A DNA stretch of 64,000 nucleotides from Kibdelosporangium sp. MJ126-NF4 (GTDB lineage: Bacteria > Actinomycetota > Actinomycetes > Mycobacteriales > Pseudonocardiaceae), in NCBI RefSeq assembly GCF_000826545.1, contig NZ_CDME01000014.1, positions 372,001-436,000 on the forward strand, in the 5' to 3' direction. The notes below the pieces were generated by a model that did no database searches, was not told the DNA's origin, and worked only from the letters and a program-made list of their open reading frames with translations. Both the position numbers and the translations under genes were made by a program. Below are positions 9,303 through 19,816 of this stretch, piece after piece. Position 1 is the first letter of the stretch. Every line of letters begins with the position of its first letter.

Positions 9303-10042
9303 CTGACGACACCGATCCGCTGAGCCTGCCGGAGATCGTCGACAGGGGGACCTTCCAGGAGGAACTGGACGAGCTGCGAGCCAGGGAGAAGGCGCACACC
9401 CGGGCAGGCGACGCGATCGCCGCGGCCCGGCGGCGGCTGCCGATGGTCGAGGTGGACGCCACCCTCGAACTGACCGGCCCGGACGGGCCGGTCACCCTGC
9501 TCGACGCGTTCGAGGGCCGACGGCAACTCATCGCCTACTACTTCATGTGGCACCCCGGCCACACCGCGGCGCAGCAGTGCGAGGGGTGCACGTGGTGCGC
9601 CACCCAGGTCGCGGAGCTGTCCTACCTGCATTCCCGCGACATCACCTACGCGGTGATCTGCCAGGGCCCGTATGAGGAAGGCGCCCGCTACCGCGACTTC
9701 ATGGGCTGGGAGACCCCCTGGTACTCGGCGCCGGAGTCTCTCGACGAGCTGCTGGCCGGACGTCAGGTCGGCATGATGTACCTCGCTTGTTACGTCCGCA
9801 ACGGTGACCGCGTCTTCGAGACCTACTGGACGACCTACCGTGGCGTCGAGGTCATGGACTACAGCTACGCGCTGATGGACCTGACCGTGTACGGCCGCCA
9901 GGAGCCATGGGAGGACTCCCCGACCGGCTGGCCCCAGCCGTGGACGGGCAACAAGGAGCGGATCATCACCGACGGCCGCCCGATCGCCCAGTGGTCGCGG
10001 CTCGCGGCCGGACGCTCCGACGACCTCACCGGCGAGCGCTGA
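9299..10042 (+). CDS. DUF899 thioredoxin-like protein
   Basis: 247 residues; the start overlaps the ArsR stop (ATGA). Features of the DUF899 family are visible: a long N-terminal helix, the substrate-like RRRLPMVEVD, LIAYYFMWHPG, and the cysteine cluster CEGCTWCATQ near residues 99-107, then the FMGWETPWYS segment. The fold is thioredoxin-like, but the redox role is not established for the family. Third gene of the ArsR-controlled operon; its 3' end overlaps the convergent TetR gene by 17 bp. Confidence 0.88.
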   Translation: MTDDTDPLSLPEIVDRGTFQEELDELRAREKAHTRAGDAIAAARRRLPMVEVDATLELTGPDGPVTLLDAFEGRRQLIAYYFMWHPGHTAAQQCEGCTWCATQVAELSYLHSRDITYAVICQGPYEEGARYRDFMGWETPWYSAPESLDELLAGRQVGMMYLACYVRNGDRVFETYWTTYRGVEVMDYSYALMDLTVYGRQEPWEDSPTGWPQPWTGNKERIITDGRPIAQWSRLAAGRSDDLTGER

Positions 10043-10646
10043 ACAGACGGTCCAGGTGGGCGTCCACCACCGCCAGCGCCTCGTCGGACGTGTGGTGGCC
10101 GATCAAAGCGTGGGTACCGAGGCCGTCGAGCAGGGCGAGCAGGAGCCGGGCCTCATGGTCCGGGTCGAGGTCCGCGGCGATGTCACCCGTATCGCGGGCC
10201 TGGGTGAGCAGGAGCACGAGCAGGCCGTGCAGCTCGCCGTAGCCGGTGCTGAGCCGCGCGGCGAAGTCGTTGTCGACCAGGGCGCGGACCGTGAAGGCCA
10301 TGCCGACTTTCAGCGCGTGCCGGTGCAGGTCGTCGATGGGCAGCAACTCGGTCGCGATCGCGCGGATCACCGCTCTCGGTGAGGAGTCGCCCGTCTCGGC
10401 GAGGCGCTGGCCGACGAAGGCGGCGCCGAGTTCGTTGACGCGCCGGAACGCGGCCTGGAGCATCTGGTCCTTGGTGCGGAAGTAGTGCTGGACCCGGCCG
10501 AGGGACACGCCCGCCCGCGTCGCCACGTCACGCAGGCTGATGCCGTCCATCCCCTGCTCACCGATCAGGGTGAGCACGGCGTCGACGATCTCCAGCTGCC
10601 GTTCGTCATGGGCGGCACCGACACCGCGGGTCCGCTGCGTGGACAC
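10026..10646 (-). CDS. TetR-family transcriptional regulator
   Basis: 206 residues from GTG 10646. HTH: IVDAVLTLIGEQGMDGISLRDVATRAGVSLGRVQHYFRTKDQML, followed by a helical ligand-binding domain. The frame is open for 47 more codons upstream, but a -10-like TATATT lies exactly 6 nt before GTG 10646 with no Shine-Dalgarno, indicating leaderless expression. It is divergent from the secreted carboxylesterase 85 bp away, its likely target besides itself. Confidence 0.9.
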   Translation of the reverse strand: MSTQRTRGVGAAHDERQLEIVDAVLTLIGEQGMDGISLRDVATRAGVSLGRVQHYFRTKDQMLQAAFRRVNELGAAFVGQRLAETGDSSPRAVIRAIATELLPIDDLHRHALKVGMAFTVRALVDNDFAARLSTGYGELHGLLVLLLTQARDTGDIAADLDPDHEARLLLALLDGLGTHALIGHHTSDEALAVVDAHLDRLFSARR

Positions 10647-10651
10647 CTTCT

Positions 10652-10691
10652 CAATATAGCCGTATTGCCCTACGTCGACTATTCCGATACG
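10652..10691. promoter_or_regulatory. Divergent control region with candidate TetR operators
   Basis: Contains the -10 of the TetR gene (10653-10658, minus strand) inside the inverted repeat CAATA (10652-10656) / TATTG (10663-10667). A second, looser pair, CGTAT (10661-10665) / ATACG (10687-10691), spans the next 31 bp. Either could be the TetR operator; the arms are short, so this is tentative. Confidence 0.4.
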
Positions 10692-10731
10692 TTTGACTTG
10701 ATTTGACGGAGGACGTTCAGGGGGTTCGACC

Positions 10732-12264
10732 ATGCACTGGGGGAAACGACTCGCCATCTCGGTGGCGGTGCTGCTGACAGCGCTCACAGCACTGAACGCC
10801 CCGGCGGCCTCGTCCGCGCGCCCGGACCGGGTGCGCGTGGACAGCGGCTGGCTCCAGGGCGCGGAAGCGGCGGATTACCGACTGTTCCAAGGAATCCCGT
10901 ACGCCGCCGCGCCCGTGGGCGACCTGCGGTGGCGCTCGCCACAGCCGCCCGCCAACTGGAGCGGTGTCCGTGACGCCACCACACCGGGCCCGCGCTGCGC
11001 GCAACTGGCCTCGCCACAAGGCAACAAGGGAAGTACGGCTGAGGACTGCCTGTTCCTCAACGTGACCGTCCCGCGTGGCGGGGCCGCCCGCAAGGCGGTG
11101 TTCGTCTGGCTGCACGGTGGCGGGTTCACCGAGGAGGCGGGCAGCGACTACGACGCCCGGCGGCTGGCCGTCAGCGGGGATGTCGTTGTGGTGACTGTGA
11201 ACTACCGGTTGGGGATCTTCGGCCTGCTGGCCTATCCGGGGCTCGCCGGGTCCGGCGGGTTCGCGTTGGAGGACCAGCAGGCGGCGCTGCGGTGGGTGCG
11301 GCGCAACATTTCCCGCTTCGGCGGCGACCCCGGCAACGTCACACTCGCCGGGGAGTCCGCGGGCGGCAAGAGCGTCTGCGGACATCTCGCTTCGCCGTCG
11401 GCGGCCGGGTTGTTCCAGCGGGTGATCCTGATGAGCGCGCCCTGCACGGGAACTGTGCCCGCCGGTGCGATGTTCCCCGGGTTGCCCGCGTTCCCGCAGT
11501 GGATGCCGACGTCACAACGCGAGCCGGACGGGCAGCGGGTGGCCGCTGACCTGGGCTGCGCCGACATGACGTGCCTGCGGCATCGTCTGTCCACGGAGAA
11601 GCTGCTGACCAAGCACCACGAGTTCATCTCGCCGACGTTCGGCAACGCCGTGCTCCCACAGGATCCGGCCGCCGCGATCGCCGGGGGAACCACGCATGAG
11701 GTGGCCGTCGTCTCGGGCATCACCAAGAACGAGATGAGTTACACCGCAACAATTTTCTACGACCTCGTGGGCAAGCCCGTCACCGGGCCGCAGTACGAGT
11801 CCCTGCTCACGACGGCGTTCGGCGAACACGCCGACCGTGTCGCACGGCGGTATCCACTGAGCCGGTTCGTGTCACCGAGCCAGGCGTGGGCCGCAGTCAC
11901 CACGGACGTCGTATTCGCCTGCCCCACAGCGAAACGCGACAAGGACCTCGGCGCGTGGTCGTACGAGTTCGCCGAACCGAGCCCGCCGGTCCCCGGGCTG
12001 ACCTTCCCGCCCGGCGCGCCGCACGCGTCCGACCTGCCGCATCTGTTCCCCGGTTACGACGAGCGCCAGAGTGCGGTGTCCCAGCGGATGATCGACTACT
12101 GGACGACGTTCACCCGCACCGGGAAACCGGCGGACCAGCGAGTCTGGCCGCGTCATCCCGCGACCATCGCACTGACCAGCGCGGCAGGGAACCCGGCACG
12201 GGTCGACTTCACGGCGGCACACCAGTGTGCCTTCTGGGACACGGTTGCTCAGGTGCGCAGGTAG
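10732..12264 (+). CDS. Secreted type-B carboxylesterase
   Basis: 510-residue alpha/beta hydrolase with a signal peptide (residues 1-28, cleavage after ASSA). The nucleophile elbow GESAGG places catalytic Ser at 209; FQGIPYA, EDCLFLNV and the oxyanion-hole motif WLHGGGF are the type-B hallmarks. It hydrolyses carboxylic esters outside the cell; the substrate is unknown. The start has a CAGGGGG Shine-Dalgarno 8 nt upstream. It is divergent from the TetR gene, and its 3' end overlaps the convergent SDR gene by 16 bp. Confidence 0.93.
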   Translation: MHWGKRLAISVAVLLTALTALNAPAASSARPDRVRVDSGWLQGAEAADYRLFQGIPYAAAPVGDLRWRSPQPPANWSGVRDATTPGPRCAQLASPQGNKGSTAEDCLFLNVTVPRGGAARKAVFVWLHGGGFTEEAGSDYDARRLAVSGDVVVVTVNYRLGIFGLLAYPGLAGSGGFALEDQQAALRWVRRNISRFGGDPGNVTLAGESAGGKSVCGHLASPSAAGLFQRVILMSAPCTGTVPAGAMFPGLPAFPQWMPTSQREPDGQRVAADLGCADMTCLRHRLSTEKLLTKHHEFISPTFGNAVLPQDPAAAIAGGTTHEVAVVSGITKNEMSYTATIFYDLVGKPVTGPQYESLLTTAFGEHADRVARRYPLSRFVSPSQAWAAVTTDVVFACPTAKRDKDLGAWSYEFAEPSPPVPGLTFPPGAPHASDLPHLFPGYDERQSAVSQRMIDYWTTFTRTGKPADQRVWPRHPATIALTSAAGNPARVDFTAAHQCAFWDTVAQVRR

Positions 12265-12944
12265 GAGGCCCCGTTGAGGTCCAGCACCGTGCCGGATGTC
12301 CATTCGGCCGCCGGTGAGGCCAGGTAGACCACGGCGGCCGCGATCTCCTCGGGCCGCCCGACCCGGCCGAACGGGCTCTGGCCGCGGACGTCGTCAGTCA
12401 CCATGTCGGCGACCCGGTCGGTCGCGACGAACCCGGGAGCCACCGATGTCACGGCGATCCCGTGCGGCGCCAGGGACACCGCCAGTGACTGGCCGAGCGA
12501 ATGCAACGCGGCCTTGCTCGCGCCGTACGCGGGCATGTCCGGCTCGCCGCGGAAGGCGCCACGGGAACCGACGTTGACGATCCGGCCGCGGATCCCGCGG
12601 TCGATCATGTGCCTGGCGACGCAGTAGGCCATGTTGGCCGCGCCGAAGACGTTGACCGCGAAGGTCCGCTGCCAGATCGACTGCCAGTCCTGATAGGACA
12701 GTTCCGGCAGCGAGCCGAGCTCGACCAGGCCCGCGTTGTTGACCAGGACGTCAACGCTGCCAAGGGTTTTCACCGCGGAAGCGACGGCACGCTCGACGGC
12801 TGCCGGATCGGCGAGGTCCGCGTCGGCCGAGGACAGGGCGACCACGGAGTCACCGTGCTCACGGAAGGCGTCGGCGATGGCGGCGCCGATCCCGCGCGAA
12901 CCACCGGTGACCAGAACGCCTCTGTTCCCAGGATGAGTACTCAC
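12249..12944 (-). CDS. Short-chain dehydrogenase/reductase
   Basis: 231-residue classical SDR. The nucleotide-binding motif TGGSRGIG is at 13-20 and NNAG at 69-72; the catalytic triad is Ser127, Tyr140 and Lys144 (YGASK). The start is GTG overlapping the VOC gene stop (GTGA), so the two are coupled. The oxidoreductase substrate is unknown; NADP preference is suggested by the basic residue after the glycine motif but is not certain. Confidence 0.92.
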   Translation of the reverse strand: MSTHPGNRGVLVTGGSRGIGAAIADAFREHGDSVVALSSADADLADPAAVERAVASAVKTLGSVDVLVNNAGLVELGSLPELSYQDWQSIWQRTFAVNVFGAANMAYCVARHMIDRGIRGRIVNVGSRGAFRGEPDMPAYGASKAALHSLGQSLAVSLAPHGIAVTSVAPGFVATDRVADMVTDDVRGQSPFGRVGRPEEIAAAVVYLASPAAEWTSGTVLDLNGASYLRT

Positions 12945-13360
12945 TTGGCGAACACCTGCGACTCGTCCTTGAACGCCTTGAACTCCAGTGCGTTGCCCGC
13001 CGGGTCACGGAAGAACATGGTCCACTGCTCCCCCGGCTCGCCCGCGAACCGCAGGTACGGCTCGATCACGAACTCGGTCGCCGCCGCACGCAGCCGGTCG
13101 GCCAGCACGTGGAACTCCGGGATCGGCAGGATCAGCCCGAAGTGCGGCACGGGCACGTCGTGGCCGTCGACCGGGTTGCGGCCGGAGTCGGTACGCGGAC
13201 CGGGCACGACGTGGGTCACGACTTGGTGGCCGTAGAAGTTCCAGTCCACCCACGCGTCGGCGGAGCGGCCTTCCTCGAGTTTCAGCACGCCACCGTAGAA
13301 CTCACGGGCTTTGCCCAGGTCGTCGACGGGAATGGCCAGGTGGAATCCAGGTCGGGTCAT
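12941..13360 (-). CDS. VOC-family protein (glyoxalase/dioxygenase superfamily)
   Basis: 139 residues with paired beta-alpha-beta-beta-beta units: FHLAIPVDDLGKAREFYGGVL at the start and PHFGLILP in the second half. The first His and terminal acidic residues (DPAGNALEFK) suit a metal site. The function within the superfamily cannot be assigned. It is first in a two-gene operon with the SDR, and an AAGGTGGGGG Shine-Dalgarno precedes ATG 13360. It diverges from a GntR regulator; the TTGACA -35 box (13395-13390) lies inside the shared palindrome. Confidence 0.88.
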   Translation of the reverse strand: MTRPGFHLAIPVDDLGKAREFYGGVLKLEEGRSADAWVDWNFYGHQVVTHVVPGPRTDSGRNPVDGHDVPVPHFGLILPIPEFHVLADRLRAAATEFVIEPYLRFAGEPGEQWTMFFRDPAGNALEFKAFKDESQVFAK

Positions 13361-13381
13361 ACCCCCACCTTGACTTGCGAT

Positions 13382-13405
13382 TGTCCTAATGTCAACATTC
13401 GGACA
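13382..13405. promoter_or_regulatory. Palindromic operator in the VOC/GntR divergent promoter
   Basis: Arms TGTCCTAATGT (13382-13392) and ACATTCGGACA (13395-13405) match at 10 of 11 positions around a 2-bp centre. The site contains the minus-strand -35 (TTGACA) for the VOC-SDR operon, and its last base is the A of the GntR start codon. It can therefore repress both the operon and gntR itself. Confidence 0.75.
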
Positions 13406-14058
13406 TGCTGCGACCAGCGGGCAGGCGAGGCCTGGCGGAGGAGGCGGGCGACCGGATCCGCGACGCGATCTTCGACGGCGACTTCCCGCCGGGGGCGGCG
13501 CTGCGCGAGGTCGAGCTCGCCGCGCAGCTCGACGTCAGCCGCGGCTCGGTGCGGGAGGGCCTGGCGATCCTGGAGCGCGAAGGCCTGGTGCAGAGCGCCT
13601 GGCACCGCGGCACGAAGGTGATCGACCTGACCGTGCCGGACGCGGAGGAGGTCTACTCGGTCCGGGCCGCGCTGGAGGGACTGGCCAGCCGCGCCGCGAT
13701 CGGCCGCGTCGACCTGGCGGCGCTCACCGCCCTGGTCGACACGATGGCCCGGCGGCTGGCCGACGGCGTCGAGAGCGCGGAGCTGCTGGCGCTGGACATC
13801 GAGTTCCACGACACGATCTACCAGGCCACGCGCAACCGGCGGCTGATCGAGGCCTGGTCCGCGCTGCGCTCACAGGTGTACCTGTTCCAGCTGACCCGGA
13901 TTCGCCTGGGACACGACGGCTACCGCGCGGTCGTCGTCGAGGAGCACCGGCAGATGGTGAACCTGCTGGAGCGCGGCGAGACGCACGCGGTCACCCGCTT
14001 CGCCGAGGAGCACGTGCACTCGGCGTTGCGGGCACTGTCGGAGCAGCTCAGCCGGTGA
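13405..14058 (+). CDS. GntR-family regulator with FCD ligand domain
   Basis: 217 residues. The N-terminal winged helix (about 10-72) has DRIRDAIFDGDFPPGAALREVELAAQLDVSRG in pieces typical of GntR; the C-terminal all-helical FCD domain includes the metal/ligand-binding His/Asp positions (EFHDTIYQATRNRRLIE, EEHRQMVNLLERG). FadR/FCD proteins usually sense carboxylic acids. The ATG overlaps the palindrome at 13382-13405, so autoregulation is likely. Its 3' end overlaps the convergent small MFS subunit gene by 11 bp. Confidence 0.92.
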   Translation: MLRPAGRRGLAEEAGDRIRDAIFDGDFPPGAALREVELAAQLDVSRGSVREGLAILEREGLVQSAWHRGTKVIDLTVPDAEEVYSVRAALEGLASRAAIGRVDLAALTALVDTMARRLADGVESAELLALDIEFHDTIYQATRNRRLIEAWSALRSQVYLFQLTRIRLGHDGYRAVVVEEHRQMVNLLERGETHAVTRFAEEHVHSALRALSEQLSR

Positions 14059-14191
14059 ACAGCCGGGCGACCTTGATGATCAGTTCGTACAGGCCGTAGG
14101 CGAACGGGACGCCCACCCACAGCCACGCGACCGCGATCAGCGGCCTGCGGTCGGTCGGCGGCGCGTCGGGCGTCTGTTCCTGGTCGCTCAT
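14048..14191 (-). CDS. MFS transporter small subunit (47 residues)
   Basis: A short gene translated as a hydrophilic Pro/Asp-rich head ([17 protein letters not shown]) and one transmembrane helix (AVAWLWVGVPFAYGLYELI), ending KVARLFTG. Its ATG overlaps the stop of the OFA-family MFS gene by one base (TGATG), so it is translationally coupled to it. Tiny single-helix proteins placed directly after OFA carriers are annotated as MFS small subunits in other actinobacteria; I assign it by length, topology and position. Confidence 0.82.
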   Translation of the reverse strand: MSDQEQTPDAPPTDRRPLIAVAWLWVGVPFAYGLYELIIKVARLFTG

Positions 14192-15567
14192 CACGCCACC
14201 TCCGCTGTGGTCTTCTCATGGAACCTGGCGTTGACCGGCCGGACCAGCTCGTTGGCGACGAAACCGATCACCAGCAGGCCGATCATGATGTAGATCGACG
14301 TCGTGTACAGCGCGGGCCCGCTCTTGCCCGCCGCCTTCTGCGCGTCGGCGATGGCGTTGATGATCAGCGGGCCGAGCACACCCGCGACCGACCACGCGGT
14401 CAGCAGGCGGCCGTGGATCGCACCGACCTGGTAGGTGCCGAAGAGGTCCTTCAGGTAGGCCGGGATCGTGGCGAAACCCGCGCCGTAGAAGGACAGGATC
14501 AGCATCGCGGACAGGATGAACACGACCTTCGCGTCGTTGCCGACGAGCGCGATGATCAGGTACAGGATCGCGCCGAGTCCCAAGTAGAGCCGGTAGATGT
14601 TCTTGCGGCCGATGACGTCCGAAGTGGAGGACCAGATGAACCGGCCGAGCATGTTCGCCAGCGACAGCAACGCCACGAAACCGGCGGCGGCGCTCGCCGT
14701 CACCGGGGTGGAGGTCTGCCGGAAGAAGTCGCCGATCATCGGCGCGGCCTTCTCCAGGATGCCGATGCCCGCGGTCACGTTGAAGCACAACACCACCCAC
14801 AGGCACCAGAACTGCGGCGTCCTGATGGCGTTCTTCGCGGACACGTTGGCTGTGGTGATCAGCGCGTGTGCCTTGTCGTTCGCCGGGGTGTACCCGGCCG
14901 GACGCCAGCCCGCCGCAGGCACACGCACCAGCAGCACGCCCATCATCATGAACACCGCGTACGCCAAGCCGTGCACCAGGAACGCCAACGCGATGGCGCC
15001 GTCCTCAACACCGGTCACCACACCGGTGTTGTTGTAGGTGACGCCGAACGCGTCGAGCATCGCGGTCGACCACGGCGTCGCGATCAGCGCGCCACCGCCG
15101 AACCCCATGATCGCGATGCCGGTCGCCATCCCCGGGCGGTCGGGGAACCATTTGATCAGTGTGGACACCGGCGAGATGTAGCCGATCCCGAGGCCGATCC
15201 CGCCGAGGCCGCCGTAGCCGAGGACCACCAGCCAGTACTGCTTGGTCGCCACGCCGAGCGCGGCGACGAGGAACCCGCCGCAGAAGCAACACAACGACAC
15301 GAACATCGCCCAGCGCGGTCCGTTGCGTTCCACCCGTGTGCCGAACAGGGCCGCGGACAAGCCGAGCATGACGATGCCCAACTGGAACGGCAGAGCACTC
15401 TGTGAGCCGCTCAATGAGAGATACTTCTCCAGCGGGGGCTTGAACACGCTCCAGGCGTAGGCCTGCCCGATCGCCAGGTGAACCGACAGGGCGGCGGGCG
15501 GGATGAGCCAGCGACTCCAGCCCGCCGGCGCGACACTACGGGAGCGGTCCAGGAATCCGAGGGCCAT
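14191..15567 (-). CDS. MFS transporter, oxalate/formate antiporter (OFA) family
   Basis: 458-residue twelve-helix carrier. It shows the OFA pattern: an early GQAYAWSVF motif in helix 1, [24 protein letters not shown] between helices 4 and 5, and [19 protein letters not shown] in the central loop. OFA members exchange oxalate, formate or related monocarboxylates. It diverges from fdhD, 73 bp away, and is followed by a coupled small subunit. A link to formate metabolism is inferred from this neighbourhood; the transported ion is not proven. Confidence 0.9.
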   Translation of the reverse strand: MALGFLDRSRSVAPAGWSRWLIPPAALSVHLAIGQAYAWSVFKPPLEKYLSLSGSQSALPFQLGIVMLGLSAALFGTRVERNGPRWAMFVSLCCFCGGFLVAALGVATKQYWLVVLGYGGLGGIGLGIGYISPVSTLIKWFPDRPGMATGIAIMGFGGGALIATPWSTAMLDAFGVTYNNTGVVTGVEDGAIALAFLVHGLAYAVFMMMGVLLVRVPAAGWRPAGYTPANDKAHALITTANVSAKNAIRTPQFWCLWVVLCFNVTAGIGILEKAAPMIGDFFRQTSTPVTASAAAGFVALLSLANMLGRFIWSSTSDVIGRKNIYRLYLGLGAILYLIIALVGNDAKVVFILSAMLILSFYGAGFATIPAYLKDLFGTYQVGAIHGRLLTAWSVAGVLGPLIINAIADAQKAAGKSGPALYTTSIYIMIGLLVIGFVANELVRPVNARFHEKTTAEVA

Positions 15568-15640
15568 CGTCGACCTCCCACGCTGCTTGTTGAGTAGGCA
15601 AACTAATGGTCTGGACGCACCGCTTCAAGAAGGAGTCCGC

Positions 15641-16474
15641 ATGGGCCGGGTGACCATTCGCCGACCGGTCGTCAAGATATCGCCAAACGGTCGACGCAGT
15701 AGGCCGGATGTGCTAGCGGCCGAGGAACCGCTGGAGATCCGCGTCAACGGCAAGGCGCTCGCGGTCACGATGCGCACGCCGGGAAACGACGTCGAGCTGA
15801 CGCACGGGTTCCTGCTCACCGAAGGCGTCATCGGCGACAAAGAGGACGTCTCCACCGCGCGCTACTGCGACAGCGTCGACGAGAGCGGCCGCAACACCTA
15901 CAACGTCCTCGACCTGGCGCTCGCGCCGGGCGTGCCGCCGCCCGACACCGGGGTCGAGCGAAACTTCTACACCACGTCCTCCTGTGGTGTGTGCGGAAAG
16001 GCCGCCCTGGACGCCGTACGACTGAAAACCCGGCACTCCCCATCCGGAGACCCCACCCGGTTCTCCCCCACCGTCCTGACCGGCCTGCCGGACGCCCTGC
16101 GCGAGGCGCAGCGCGTGTTCGACTCGACCGGCGGGCTGCACGCGGCCGGACTGTTCCAAGCGGACGGCACCATGCTCGTCGTGCGCGAGGACGTCGGCAG
16201 GCACAACGCGGTCGACAAGGTCATGGGGTGGGCGTTGCTCAACGACCGTATCCCGCTGACTGGGACAGCACTGATGGTGTCCGGTCGTGCCTCGTTCGAG
16301 CTGGTCCAGAAGGCGACCATGGCCGGTGTGCCGCTGCTCGCGGCCGTGTCGGCGCCATCGTCGCTGGCAGTGGAGCTGGCCGAGGAGAGCGGGATGACAC
16401 TGGCCGGGTTCGTGCGCGGCGATTCGATGAACGTCTACACCGGCATCGAGCGACTGCCCGATGACAACGAGTGA
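15641..16474 (+). CDS. fdhD: Formate dehydrogenase accessory sulfurtransferase FdhD
   Basis: 277 residues from ATG 15641, which has AAGGAG 6 nt upstream; in-frame codons further upstream overlap the divergent carrier gene and are rejected. FdhD passes sulfur from a cysteine desulfurase to the Mo-bisPGD cofactor of formate dehydrogenase. The sulfur-carrying CGVC motif is at 115-118 (SSCGVCGK); [13 protein letters not shown] and [11 protein letters not shown] follow. No formate dehydrogenase lies in the window, so the client enzyme is elsewhere. It is divergent from the OFA carrier, consistent with a formate/oxalate theme. Confidence 0.96.
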   Translation: MGRVTIRRPVVKISPNGRRSRPDVLAAEEPLEIRVNGKALAVTMRTPGNDVELTHGFLLTEGVIGDKEDVSTARYCDSVDESGRNTYNVLDLALAPGVPPPDTGVERNFYTTSSCGVCGKAALDAVRLKTRHSPSGDPTRFSPTVLTGLPDALREAQRVFDSTGGLHAAGLFQADGTMLVVREDVGRHNAVDKVMGWALLNDRIPLTGTALMVSGRASFELVQKATMAGVPLLAAVSAPSSLAVELAEESGMTLAGFVRGDSMNVYTGIERLPDDNE

Positions 16475-16602
16475 CACTGTGAGCTGGGCCGATCGGTAAT
16501 GTCTAGACCCTTTCCCCCGATGGTGGCTACAGAAAGCAACTTTCTCGCCCTCAAGAACGTCTGAGTGGTAGAGCATGTGAGTAAGGCGGGGAAGGACCAG
16601 GG

Positions 16603-17517
16603 GTGGCAGCAGAGACCGAAGGGCCCGAGAAGCGGCGGATGAGCCGCCGGTCGGTGCTCATCGCGGGCACCGCGGGACTGGCCACCACCGGCCTGGTGCT
16701 GGGTGCCGCCACCGGCACGTTGCCGGTGACCAAACTGCTCGGCGACGTGCTGGGCGCACCACCCGAGGTCGGCCCGGACGAGGTCGTGATCAAGCACGAG
16801 CGCGTCTACTCCCAGCGGCGCAGGCGCGAGGTCGACATGGTCACGATCCTGCCCGACCGGGCCCGCCACCAGCGGCTGCCCGTCTGCCTGATGCTGCACG
16901 GCCTGCACGGCAACGCCCGCCGGGCCGCGCCGACCGGACTGGCCCGCAAACTGATCGACCTGTCCGCCACTGGCAAGATCCCGCCATTCGCGTTCGTGGC
17001 ACTGGACGGCGGCGACAACTACTGGCACGAGAACCAGCGCGGCGACAACTCCATGGCCATGCTGCTCGACGAGGTCCCGCGCTGGATGCGGGAACGCGGC
17101 CTCGGCGACGCCGAGGGCGTGCCGTTCGCGTGCACCGGCATCTCGATGGGCGGCTTCGGCGCGCTGCTGTACGGACGCCGCCGCAACGAGCAGGGCAACC
17201 CGGCGCAGGCCATCGCGGCCATCTCCCCCGGATTGCTGACGTCCTGGCGTGAGATGAGCACCCGCAAGGCGTTCAAGGACACCGCCGAGTGGGCGTCGCT
17301 GGACCCGCTGCGCAACGTGGACAAACTCGGCAGCGTCCCGGTCGGGATCTGGTGTGGCACCGAGGACCACTTCATCGACGGCACCCGCAAGTTCATCAAA
17401 CTGGCCAAGCCGCAGGTCGCGTACACCGGCCCCGGTGGGCACGGCGACCCGTTCTACCGCCGTATCGTCCCCGACGTGCTGGCCTTCCTGGGCAAACACG
17501 CCCCCCGAAACAGCTGA
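16603..17517 (+). CDS. Tat-exported alpha/beta-hydrolase (esterase D-like)
   Basis: 304 residues with a GTG start and GGAAGGA 6 nt upstream. A twin-arginine signal (SRRSVLI, arginines 15-16) and hydrophobic stretch to about 45 direct folded export. The hydrolase part has the oxyanion segment LMLHGLHGN and nucleophile elbow GISMGGFG with Ser181; a late Asp (TEDHF) and His (GGHGD) complete the triad. It belongs to the putative esterase/mycolyltransferase-like fold group. The substrate is unknown. It is followed by a terminator and is convergent with clpX. Confidence 0.88.
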   Translation: MAAETEGPEKRRMSRRSVLIAGTAGLATTGLVLGAATGTLPVTKLLGDVLGAPPEVGPDEVVIKHERVYSQRRRREVDMVTILPDRARHQRLPVCLMLHGLHGNARRAAPTGLARKLIDLSATGKIPPFAFVALDGGDNYWHENQRGDNSMAMLLDEVPRWMRERGLGDAEGVPFACTGISMGGFGALLYGRRRNEQGNPAQAIAAISPGLLTSWREMSTRKAFKDTAEWASLDPLRNVDKLGSVPVGIWCGTEDHFIDGTRKFIKLAKPQVAYTGPGGHGDPFYRRIVPDVLAFLGKHAPRNS

Positions 17518-17547
17518 ACGCCCCCGCCCCTGACCGGGCGGAGGCGT
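17518..17547. terminator. Terminator between the esterase gene and clpX
   Basis: A GC-rich inverted repeat starts at the base after the esterase stop: ACGCC-CCCGCCC pairs with GGGCGG-AGGCGT around a CTGACC loop. It lies between convergent genes and may act in both directions. Confidence 0.65.
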
Positions 17548-17579
17548 CCAAACGCTGATCTGACGCAGGTTGGTTGCTT

Positions 17580-18869
<1,290 letters not shown>

Positions 18870-18891
18870 GACCGCTGACCTTGTCCCCTCC

Positions 18892-18911
18892 GGCGTACCG
18901 GCCGGTACGCC
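18892..18911. promoter_or_regulatory. Perfect 20-bp palindrome upstream of clpX
   Basis: GGCGTACCGG followed directly by its reverse complement CCGGTACGCC, starting 22 bp before the clpX ATG. It could be an operator or a 5'-UTR hairpin that masks the ribosome site. The rest of the clpP2-clpX gap shows no gene. Confidence 0.5.
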
Positions 18912-19156
18912 TGGCTGTGTCTCGAGCGTTTCGCCCGTTCGGGTGTTTCGACTTCAACACCAGTCGGGGTGACTCCTGCGGCGGCGGTCCTGCCCGCGCA
19001 CCCCTCGACTGTACGTGCCAAGTGCCACAAAGCGGGAGAACCTGACCCGTCCGTTGCCGAATACCGGTGACAACCCTCGTCACCGACCGTATGCCATCAC
19101 GGCCCCGCGTGTCGGACGAAACGCGAGATCGGCTGGGACGGGCCAGGTCCGCGGAA

Positions 19157-19786
19157 CTAATGCGCCGCCGAAAGCTTGCGGTACGGCAGGACCTCGTCGA
19201 TGATCCCGTAGTTCTTGGCGTCCTCGGCGGTGAGGATCTTGTCGCGTTCGATGTCGTTGCGGATGTCGTCGGCGTCCTTGCGGGTGTGGTGCGCCAGCGT
19301 GGTCTCCATCTGGCGACGCAGCCGCTGGATCTCGTTGGCCTGGATCTCCAGGTCGGAGACCTGGCCGTAGACACCCTCGATCGACGGCTGGTGGATCAGG
19401 ATCCGCGCGTTGGGCAGCGCCATCCGCTTGCCGGGCGTACCGGCGGCGAGCAGCACGGCCGCGGCCGACGCGGCCTGGCCGAGGCAGGTGGTGCGCACGT
19501 CGGGACGCACGTACTGCATCGTGTCGTAGATCGCCATGAGCGAGGTGAATGAACCGCCTGGCGAGTTGATGTACATCTCGATGTCCCGGTCGGGGTCGAC
19601 CGACTCCAGGTACAGCAACTGCGCCATCACGTCGTTGGCCGACGCGTCGTCGATCTGCACACCGAGGAAGATGATCCGCTCTTCGAAGAGCTTGTTGTAC
19701 GGGTTGGACTCCTTGACCCCGTAGCTGGTGCGCTCCACGAAGGAAGGCAGCACATACCGGGACTGTGGGAGCTGGAAGTCACTCAC
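19157..19786 (-). CDS. clpP2: ATP-dependent Clp protease proteolytic subunit ClpP2
   Basis: 209-residue serine protease subunit. Catalytic triad Ser107 (GQAASAAA), His132 (ILIHQP) and Asp182 (ERDKI). The N-terminus with [15 protein letters not shown] and the [18 protein letters not shown] segment mark it as the ClpP2 paralogue. In actinobacteria ClpP1 and ClpP2 rings combine into a mixed tetradecamer that binds ClpX/ClpC through ClpP2. It begins 30 bp after clpP1 and is co-transcribed with it. Equivalent to Rv2460c. Confidence 0.97.
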   Translation of the reverse strand: MSDFQLPQSRYVLPSFVERTSYGVKESNPYNKLFEERIIFLGVQIDDASANDVMAQLLYLESVDPDRDIEMYINSPGGSFTSLMAIYDTMQYVRPDVRTTCLGQAASAAAVLLAAGTPGKRMALPNARILIHQPSIEGVYGQVSDLEIQANEIQRLRRQMETTLAHHTRKDADDIRNDIERDKILTAEDAKNYGIIDEVLPYRKLSAAH

Positions 19787-19816
19787 TGCTACTCCTCGTA
19801 ATCTTTCAGTCGCCGG

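Noticed and set aside
18870..19156. A small gene or RNA gene in the clpP2-clpX gap
   Set aside because: Short frames there have no ribosome site or protein-like composition; only the 20-bp palindrome stands out.
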